From NCBI GenBank assembly GCA_041689775.1, contig JBDNFP010000458.1, forward strand, positions 1 to 5,048: a stretch of 5,048 bases of DNA, given 5' to 3'. The translations under genes were made by a program, and so were the position numbers. This DNA comes from JBDNFP01 sp041689775. GTDB taxonomy: Bacteria; Bacteroidota; Bacteroidia; Cytophagales; Spirosomataceae. Shown here one piece after another: positions 1 to 5,048 of this stretch; the first letter of the stretch is position 1, and each line of letters begins with the position of its first letter. Below the pieces are notes generated by a model. It was not told the DNA's origin, searched no databases, and saw only the letters and a program-made list of their open reading frames with translations.

Positions 1-1452
1 GTTTATGTGACCCACGAAGTTGTCGAAACCGTTGGTCGTTTCGTTATAGACCTTCCGCAAACGCAACATATCGAACCAGGTGATCTGTTCGTAGCAGAGT
101 TCCTTCCACCGTTCGCGCCAGACGGCCTCGCGGAAACTAGCCGTACCAAAATCACCAAGCGCGGGCGTGGTGAGTGTAGCGCGGTCCCGAATGCGCTTCA
201 TGGCGTCGTAGGCTGCCTGCGTCGGCCCACCTACTTCGTTCTGCGCTTCGGCGTAAATCAGCAGCGTTTCGGCGTACCGAATCTGGGGCACGTTCAGGTT
301 GTTCTGGCGTGTACCAGCTACGCCAGACCTACCTGCCGAGGTTTGGTTAAAGTGCTTGAAAACGTAGGGGGCGCCCAGTTCGAACGGCGCTCCGTTACCA
401 TTGTTGAAGTAGCTGGTATAAAAATAACCATCTTGGTCTTTGGCCCGCAAATCTCCCGTTTGGTACGATTTGTAAAATGCAGGTGTTGGCACTGAACTTC
501 CGGTTCCGCCCGGCCCGTTGAAGGTAACGGGTTTGAAATTGGGGTAGAAATTCTCCATCGGGTTACCCGCTACTACCGTGTTATACTGGATCATGAACAG
601 GTGTTCGAGCCGGTTTTCTGTTGACTCGCTGTGTACGTCTTTGTAATTCGTAAATAGGTTGATCGTGCTTGGGTTGGCATTGGCGTAGGTGATGACCTCA
701 AAGGCTTTGTCGGCGGCTAACTTATAGTGCGACGCACCTTTGCTAAGCGGGAAACCTGCCATCGTCAAATACACTTTTGCCAGTTGCGTTTTTACAGCGG
801 CCAAGTTGGCCCGGCCCGATATGTCCATCCAGGGCAGACCAGCGGCTTCGGCAGCAATCAGGTCTTCCACAATGAGCTTATAGACGGCGTCTTGTGGCGT
901 ACGGGTGGGCGAAAACTGATCGGTTGTGGCGGTTTGTGGGGTGGTAATGAGCGGAATGTCGCCCCACAGCTGAACAGCGGTGAAATAGGCCGAAGCCCGT
1001 AAAAACCGGGCTTCGGCCAGAATTTTAGACTTCTGAACGTCGTTCATCGGCGTAATGGGCGGCACCTTTTCAAGCACCTGATTAGCATTAGCAATAACGC
1101 GGTAGAGTCCGTTCCAGTAGTTAACTATGTGTACGGTGTTGCCGTCTTGAACTAGACTATACAGGTTATTGAGGTCGGAGTTCTGCGCCGTTTCGGTAGT
1201 CGAAGTACCAGTTAGGGCTTCGAGTAACTGCCAATTGGCTGAGAAAATACCGGCTCCACCGCCCACAAACCGCAGATCGGCATAGACCGAAGCCAGAGCA
1301 GCCTCGGCATGGTCAGGAATGGTGTAGAAGCTTTCGGGCGTGAGGTTGGAGGGGTCTTTCTCTTCAAGGAAACCCGAGCAGCCCATTGGCCCGGTCAGCA
1401 CGATGCTGCATAGCAGCACCCGAGATATATTTTTTACGAAAGATTGTCGCAT
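1..1452 (-). CDS. SusD/RagB family outer-membrane nutrient-binding lipoprotein, C-terminus cut by window edge
   Basis: Reading down from the ATG at 1452-1450, the frame has no stop through base 1, giving 484 residues. SusD proteins usually have about 500-600, so the last several dozen residues lie outside the window. The protein opens MRQSFVKNISR, then a hydrophobic stretch, then Cys25 followed by SGFLEEKDPS. This is the usual SusD lipoprotein start, with an acidic post-Cys export signal that directs the protein to the cell surface. Family hallmarks are ARFLRASAYFTAVQLWGDIPL (148-168, the SusD N-terminal/TPR region) and RYAETLLIYAEAQNE (392-406, the C-terminal RagB/SusD region). A WRERWKELCYEQITWFDMLR block follows them. 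By family knowledge it binds extracellular oligosaccharide or another oligomer and acts as the lid on its SusC partner, encoded 31 bases upstream and surely co-transcribed. Met23 cannot be the start because it would remove the signal peptide. The substrate is unknown. Family assignment is very secure. Confidence 0.96.
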   Translation of the reverse strand, partial: MRQSFVKNISRVLLCSIVLTGPMGCSGFLEEKDPSNLTPESFYTIPDHAEAALASVYADLRFVGGGAGIFSANWQLLEALTGTSTTETAQNSDLNNLYSLVQDGNTVHIVNYWNGLYRVIANANQVLEKVPPITPMNDVQKSKILAEARFLRASAYFTAVQLWGDIPLITTPQTATTDQFSPTRTPQDAVYKLIVEDLIAAEAAGLPWMDISGRANLAAVKTQLAKVYLTMAGFPLSKGASHYKLAADKAFEVITYANANPSTINLFTNYKDVHSESTENRLEHLFMIQYNTVVAGNPMENFYPNFKPVTFNGPGGTGSSVPTPAFYKSYQTGDLRAKDQDGYFYTSYFNNGNGAPFELGAPYVFKHFNQTSAGRSGVAGTRQNNLNVPQIRYAETLLIYAEAQNEVGGPTQAAYDAMKRIRDRATLTTPALGDFGTASFREAVWRERWKELCYEQITWFDMLRLRKVYNETTNGFDNFVGHIN

Positions 1453-1483
1453 GATTTGTATCAATGTTTTACGTACGTTTTGA
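1453..1483 (-). other. susC-susD intercistronic spacer without Shine-Dalgarno
   Basis: Only 31 bases separate the susC TAA (1486-1484) from the susD ATG. On the coding strand the spacer is AT-rich, ends in ATACAAATC before the ATG, and has no AGGAGG-like site. This is normal for Bacteroidota, where A-rich, unstructured leaders set translation start. It has no room for a terminator and no hairpin, so the two genes should form one transcript. An ACGTACGT palindrome (1471-1478) is the only internal symmetry. Confidence 0.7.
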
Positions 1484-4400
1484 TTAAAGTCCAATTTGTA
1501 GACCAAACATATAGGTAGTTGGCTTAGGGTAGTTGTGCCAGATCATGCCCTGCGAGAACGCGCTGTTGCCGCCACCTTGGTTGGTTGGCGTAACCTCCGG
1601 ATCACCTACGATGGGGTCTTCCACTTTCAGGAAGAAGTTCTGTGCCGAAGCATATACCCGTAGCCGGTTCAGTTTTAGCCGGTTGGTAACTGCAGATGGG
1701 AATGTGTAGCCAATGAGTGCATTACGACCACGCAGGAACGAGCCATTTTTAATCCACTGGGTATCTACATTGGTTACGTAGCCAGCACGCGTATCGCGGA
1801 TTTCAGCAATTTGCGAGTTCTGGTTAGTGGGTGTCCATGCGTTTAACACGGAGGTATAGCTGTTAGCCAAAGTCTGACGGTCTTCGCTTGGGTGCAGGTT
1901 CATCAGCATCACTTTGTTGCCATACATGAACTGGATTTCCAGCGTGGCGTCGAAGTTGCCAAACTTAAAGTTGTTGTTCACTGCGCCCCAGCCTTTTGGA
2001 CTGCCGTTGCCAATGATGCTGCGGTCGGCGTCGGTGATTGCGCGGTCGCCATTCACGTCCAGATACTTAACGTCGCCTGGCAGCATGGTCAAGCCGTTAC
2101 GGTAGCTCCGGAACTGAGCGGCTTCGTCGCGCTCGGCTTCGCTCCAGACACCCAGTCGGGTTAGCCCCCAGAAAGAACCCACCGGTTCACCCACTCGAAT
2201 GATGTTGGTAGGGTTGGTGAAGTTGGGACCACCCACGTTGAAAATGTCTGACGGCGTAGCCAGTGACAGCACTTTGTTGCGGTTCAGCGACAGGTTGAGG
2301 TTGGACGTCCAACTGAAGCTGCCTTTCTCGATGTTGACGGTGTTTATAGCAAACTCGAAGCCTTTGTTTTCCATCGAGCCTACGTTACGCCGGATGGTGG
2401 CATATCCGCTTGATCGGGGTACGGGGGCGTCTAAAAGCATGTCGGTAGTCAGGCGGTAGTAATAATCGGCTTCGAGCGTTATACGACCCTTGAACAAGCC
2501 AATCTCGATACCGGCGTCGGTCTGCGCTGTTTTCTCCCAGCGCAGGTTGGGGTTAGCCAGACGGTTGATACCCGTGCCGCTTACGCGATTGTCGTTGTAA
2601 ATAGTGGCGTAGTTGGAACTCAGTAACGACAGCGACGCGTAAGATGGAATCTCGGAGTTACCCGTCAGACCGTAGCTGCCGCGAATTTTCAGGTTCGAGA
2701 TTATTGGGTTGTTTTTCAGGAAGTTCTCCTCAGATACGCGCCAAGCTATTGCCGCCGAGGGGAAGACCGCAAATTTGTTGTTTTCACCAAACTTACTCGA
2801 TCCATCGGCGCGGGCCGTTGCCGTGAACAGGTAGCGGTTTTTGTAGCCATAGTTAATACGTCCAAAGTACGAGTTGAACGCAAACCGGAAGGCACCGGAA
2901 CCAATGCTTGGGTTGGTTGCACCGGCACCTAGGTTATTGAAGCCAAAATAGTCGGTGGCAAAATTGTTTATGCCCCCGCCGATGGAGAACACGTTGGTTT
3001 CCTGCCACGAAATACCCAGTAACCCGTCAACCGAGTGATCTGGCCCAAACTGCTTGTTGTAGGTAAGCAGATTCTCCAGCGACCAGAACGTTTCTTTCCG
3101 GTTATTGACCGATGCATTACCGTTGCCTCCGATGTTCAGCGTCCGGGTTTGCGATTGGTTCACTTCCTGCGTCTGGATGTTTACGCCCAGGATACTCTTG
3201 AACTGCAGGCCGGGGGCCAGATTCAGCGTGGCGGAAAGGCTACCCAACGTGGTCTGCGTGTTTTGAATGTACTGACGACCCATCAGGCGGTGTACCGAAC
3301 TCATGGTACCTTCAGCCAGCGGATAATCGCGGTTGTTGGCAAAGGTGCCGTCGGCGTATTTCACTGGCAGGAACGGGAAGTCTTCCACGATTTGCCGCGC
3401 CACCGCGTCGTTGACGTCAACGAGTCGGTCAGACTGGTTGTTATAACTCAACGTTCCGCTAATTTTCAGCCATGATTTTACTTGGTCGTCAATTGTAAAC
3501 CGACCCGAATACCGCTTCATGTACGATGTCTTGATCAAACCCTGATCGTCCCGGTAGCCCAAAGAGAGTGAGTACTGAGTCCGCTCGTTTCCACCACTGA
3601 TGCCGAGCTGATGGTTTTGCGAGAGTTTGTTTTGACTCGATTCCCGAAACCAATCGGTATCGTACAGCGGGTTCAGGTTGGCGTCGAATACGCCCGGAAA
3701 CTTCGCACTATAGGCTTTCCGGCGCACCATCGGATCCAAGCTGGCATATTTTCCTGACGCCCAGCCGGCGGGATCATACTTTTTAATATTGGCATAGGAC
3801 AGGTCTTCAACTGCTAAGTATTCTTTGGCGTTGAGTACCTGCGGCTTATTGGGGCCAATAGTATTTACGCTAAACTGCGTATCGTAGGTGATACGACTTT
3901 CGCCCGACTTGCCCTTGCGGGTTGTGACCAGGATAACGCCGTTGGCACCCCGTGCACCATAGATAGCCGTTGAAGAGGCATCTTTCAGTACCTCGACCGA
4001 TACGATATCGTTGGGGTTGATGAAGTCAATGGCATTAGTGAACTGGTCGCCCGTGGACTGGGGCAGCAACACGCCGTCAACCACATACAGCGGGTTGTTG
4101 GAGGAGTTGATGGAACTGAACCCGCGAATCCTGACCGTAGTCCGGCCACCGGGGCGTCCCGAGTTATTATTAACCTGAACACCTGCCATTCTACCGGCCA
4201 TCATTTGGTTGAGTGAGGTCGCTGGCCGCTCTTGGAGTTCTGCTTCCTTTATTGAACTTACTGATCCGGTTAAGTCTGACTTTTTGGCCGTACCATAACC
4301 AATGACCACTACTTCACTAAGTACTTTCGTATCTGGTGCGAGAGCAAGGTTGATGGTACTTCTGTTGCCAACTGGTATTTCCTGGCTGGTGTAGCCAACA

Positions 4401-4726
4401 AAACTGAACACAACTACCGAAGAGTTGTCGGGTACTGACAAAGTAAAGTTTCCGGTACCGTCGGTGGTGGTTCCCTGACTCGTACCTCTTACAATAACGT
4501 TTACACCGGGTAAACCTTCACCGGATTCGCTATCGGTTACTTTTCCTTTGATAGTTTTGTCAACAACTTTTAATTCGATTGTACTCTCCTTGGAGTAGGT
4601 GTTAGCGCTGGCGTTACCGTAAATCGCGGGTACAAACAGCGTGGCAATCATTATAGATTTGATGCTAAGCTGCATGCCCCGGTGGGCTTGCGGCAACAAG
4701 CCCATTGAGGGTAATAGATGTTTCAT
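1484..4726 (-). CDS. SusC/RagA family TonB-linked outer-membrane transporter
   Basis: Complete 1080-residue protein, normal length for SusC. It imports ligands captured by the partner SusD across the outer membrane, powered by TonB-ExbBD. Residues 1-41 form a Sec signal (hydrophobic IMIATLFVPAIYG, likely cleavage after NASA). Residues about 57-135 are the carboxypeptidase-D regulatory-like domain (IKGKVTDSESGEGLPGVNV, DGTGNFTLSV, FVGYTSQEI). SEVVVIGYGTAKKSDLTGSV (137-156) is the family signature at the start of the plug. The plug continues through VRIRGFSSINSSNNPLYVVD (198-217) and SSTAIYGARGANGVILVTT (251-269). The rest is a 22-strand-type barrel with RVYASAQNFF (1023-1032), DPEV (1042-1045) and a final strand ending FGLQIGL. 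There is no STN domain, so coupling to an anti-sigma factor is not expected. An EF-hand-like loop, DVNGDRAITDAD, is at 890-901. Met8 and Met18 are alternative starts, but Met1 matches the usual long n-region of related signals. The ligand is unknown. First gene of the operon; susD follows. Confidence 0.97.
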   Translation of the reverse strand: MKHLLPSMGLLPQAHRGMQLSIKSIMIATLFVPAIYGNASANTYSKESTIELKVVDKTIKGKVTDSESGEGLPGVNVIVRGTSQGTTTDGTGNFTLSVPDNSSVVVFSFVGYTSQEIPVGNRSTINLALAPDTKVLSEVVVIGYGTAKKSDLTGSVSSIKEAELQERPATSLNQMMAGRMAGVQVNNNSGRPGGRTTVRIRGFSSINSSNNPLYVVDGVLLPQSTGDQFTNAIDFINPNDIVSVEVLKDASSTAIYGARGANGVILVTTRKGKSGESRITYDTQFSVNTIGPNKPQVLNAKEYLAVEDLSYANIKKYDPAGWASGKYASLDPMVRRKAYSAKFPGVFDANLNPLYDTDWFRESSQNKLSQNHQLGISGGNERTQYSLSLGYRDDQGLIKTSYMKRYSGRFTIDDQVKSWLKISGTLSYNNQSDRLVDVNDAVARQIVEDFPFLPVKYADGTFANNRDYPLAEGTMSSVHRLMGRQYIQNTQTTLGSLSATLNLAPGLQFKSILGVNIQTQEVNQSQTRTLNIGGNGNASVNNRKETFWSLENLLTYNKQFGPDHSVDGLLGISWQETNVFSIGGGINNFATDYFGFNNLGAGATNPSIGSGAFRFAFNSYFGRINYGYKNRYLFTATARADGSSKFGENNKFAVFPSAAIAWRVSEENFLKNNPIISNLKIRGSYGLTGNSEIPSYASLSLLSSNYATIYNDNRVSGTGINRLANPNLRWEKTAQTDAGIEIGLFKGRITLEADYYYRLTTDMLLDAPVPRSSGYATIRRNVGSMENKGFEFAINTVNIEKGSFSWTSNLNLSLNRNKVLSLATPSDIFNVGGPNFTNPTNIIRVGEPVGSFWGLTRLGVWSEAERDEAAQFRSYRNGLTMLPGDVKYLDVNGDRAITDADRSIIGNGSPKGWGAVNNNFKFGNFDATLEIQFMYGNKVMLMNLHPSEDRQTLANSYTSVLNAWTPTNQNSQIAEIRDTRAGYVTNVDTQWIKNGSFLRGRNALIGYTFPSAVTNRLKLNRLRVYASAQNFFLKVEDPIVGDPEVTPTNQGGGNSAFSQGMIWHNYPKPTTYMFGLQIGL

Positions 4727-4991
4727 CTTCTAGTTAGAGTTTTAGTAAAAAAATGCTTCAGTCAACTGTTTTTTGTGTCGAAATGAGTGGTTTAGGTGAA
4801 AATTTTTATTAAATTAATCATAAAAGTAGGCCAAGTGAATGTTTATACCTACTAAATCTTTAAGTTATTTAAAAAATTTAATATAGCTGCCCGGTACTTA
4901 ACCCTCAGGGTAGTCCTTGAGAAGTAATGACGGTTATAAAAAGCCGCAGGCGGGTCGTAGTTTTGGGTTACCAAGCTCAAATCTACCTGCC
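4727..4991. promoter_or_regulatory. Divergent intergenic region: AT-rich susC leader plus probable IS left end
   Basis: 265 bases with no gene on either strand. Bases 4727 to about 4885 are strongly AT-rich, as expected for a Bacteroidota promoter and leader driving susC leftward. The bases just before the susC ATG read AACTAGAAG and do not form a correctly spaced Shine-Dalgarno site. The best -7-like match on the minus strand near susC is TACTTTTA (4828-4821), one base off TAnnTTTG. It lacks a convincing -33 TTTG at normal spacing, so I do not annotate a start site. A weak 6-base inverted repeat, AGTAGG/CCTACT (4825-4830, 4848-4853), surrounds this area. No intrinsic terminator is visible. 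From about 4886 the sequence becomes GC-richer and probably belongs to the insertion sequence at the right edge. Confidence 0.6.
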
Positions 4992-5025
4992 ATGTTCATA
5001 CAAGACAACTGCCCTGCCTGCGGCT
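4942..5025. repeat. GC-rich inverted repeat bracketing the transposase start codon
   Basis: Bases 4942-4951 (AGCCGCAGGC) are the exact reverse complement of 5016-5025 (GCCTGCGGCT). In RNA the pairing extends inward by one G-U and two G-C pairs, to 4942-4954 with 5013-5025: 13 pairs around a 58-base loop. The loop contains the TAGTTTTG motif and the ATG at 4992. The right arm lies over codons 8-12 of the transposase, including the second zinc-ribbon cysteine. The symmetry is certain; any biological role is inference. Confidence 0.6.
4958..4965 (+). promoter_or_regulatory. Candidate Bacteroidota -7 element for the transposase gene
   Basis: TAGTTTTG matches the Bacteroidota primary-sigma -7 consensus TAnnTTTG at every specified base. 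It lies 26 bases before the transposase ATG, so transcription would begin near 4970 with a leader of about 20 bases. The -33 element is poor: only TTA at 4934-4936, with a 21-base spacer, stands where TTG or TTTG is expected. No Shine-Dalgarno site precedes the ATG, as is usual in this phylum. Confidence 0.4.
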
Positions 5026-5048
5026 CGACAAACTTAGTGAAAAACGGA
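4992..5048 (+). CDS. IS1-family-like transposase, N-terminal zinc ribbon only (cut by window edge)
   Basis: Nineteen codons are visible from the ATG at 4992 to the last base: MFIQDNCPACGSTNLVKNG, in frame and open. Cys7-Pro-Ala-Cys10 followed by GS-x(4)-KNG is the first half of the zinc-binding ribbon that opens IS1 InsA-type transposases and similar proteins (C-P-x-C-G-S, then KNG, then a second CxxC further on). In IS1 this part binds the terminal inverted repeats, and the catalytic DDE domain follows in the same or a frameshifted reading frame. The gene diverges from susC, with 265 bases between the two start codons. Alternatives are an IS1595-type transposase or another short zinc-ribbon protein, because too little is visible to exclude them. 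The second cysteine pair and the catalytic part lie beyond the window. Confidence 0.7.
   Translation, partial: MFIQDNCPACGSTNLVKNG

Larger units (their letters stand above)
4909..5048 (+). mobile_element. Left end of an IS1-family-like insertion sequence (boundary tentative)
   Basis: The presence of an insertion sequence is inferred from the transposase-like gene starting at 4992. The boundary is a guess. IS1-family elements commonly begin with GGT and place the first transposase ATG within roughly 50-90 bases of the tip. GGTAGTCCTTGAGAAG, beginning at 4909, fits that pattern, giving an 83-base distance to the ATG. It also sits where the AT-rich susC leader gives way to different composition. 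Just before it, ACCCTCAGGGT (4901-4911) is an imperfect palindrome that overlaps the proposed tip. The right end lies outside the window, so neither the terminal inverted repeat nor a target duplication can be confirmed. Confidence 0.35.

Noticed and set aside
7..495. 162-codon open frame on the plus strand
   Set aside because: It lies wholly antisense to the susD frame, which has clear family motifs throughout. The translation shows no recognisable domain. It is a codon-bias shadow.
727..1002. 91-codon open frame on the plus strand
   Set aside because: Antisense to the conserved WGDIPL-containing part of SusD, with no domain and no leader of its own.
1471..1478. ACGTACGT palindrome between susC and susD as a terminator or operator
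   Set aside because: Eight bases with no loop and no flanking symmetry; it cannot form a terminator hairpin, and it could easily occur by chance.
2746..2928. 60-codon minus-strand frame inside susC
   Set aside because: It overlaps susC in another frame on the same strand. SusC is intact here, so there is no frameshift to explain and no reason for a nested gene.
3035..3475. 146-codon open frame on the plus strand
   Set aside because: Antisense to the SusC barrel region; the product is low in recognisable features and explained by the GC-rich third positions of susC.
3985..4182. 65-codon minus-strand frame inside the SusC plug region
   Set aside because: Out-of-frame reading of the conserved plug sequence; the true frame is continuous and matches the family signature.
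4741..4768. Sigma-70-like TTGACT on the minus strand just upstream of susC
   Set aside because: No -10 at proper spacing, the start would fall almost on the susC ATG, and Bacteroidota do not use the TTGACA/TATAAT pattern.
4917..4940. TTGAGA and TATAAA as a sigma-70-type promoter for the transposase
   Set aside because: The spacer is only 12 bases, too short for that class; the TAGTTTTG at 4958 is a better fit for this phylum.

Overview
The window looks like chromosomal DNA from a Bacteroidota member. The evidence is a susC/susD-type outer-membrane uptake pair, AT-rich leaders without a Shine-Dalgarno sequence, and a TAnnTTTG promoter -7 motif. Protein style and moderate GC suggest the Spirosoma/Cytophagales side of the phylum, but this is inference, not a database match.

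Layout: almost all of the window (1-4726) is a two-gene operon on the minus strand. The first gene (4726 to 1484) encodes a complete 1080-residue SusC/RagA-type TonB-dependent transporter. After a 31-base spacer, a SusD/RagB-type surface lipoprotein starts at 1452 and stays open to the left edge, giving 484 residues without its last part. The two products are expected to form a SusC2D2 'pedal-bin' complex: SusD captures a glycan or other oligomer at the cell surface, and SusC imports it into the periplasm using TonB energy. No hydrolase, sensor or sigma factor lies in the window, so the substrate cannot be named.

Region 4727-4991 has no gene. The part next to susC is very AT-rich and probably holds its promoter. 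From about 4886 the composition changes, and at 4992 a plus-strand gene begins whose 19 visible residues (MFIQDNCPACGSTNLVKNG) look like the zinc-ribbon start of an IS1-family transposase. The right edge of the window therefore appears to be the left end of an insertion sequence, transcribed divergently from susC.

The susCD operon itself looks ordinary and I see no new system in it. The most notable non-coding signal is a GC-rich inverted repeat (4942-4954 with 5013-5025) that brackets the transposase start codon. A matching -7 promoter motif lies inside its loop. This resembles the fold-back protection some insertion sequences use against read-in transcription.
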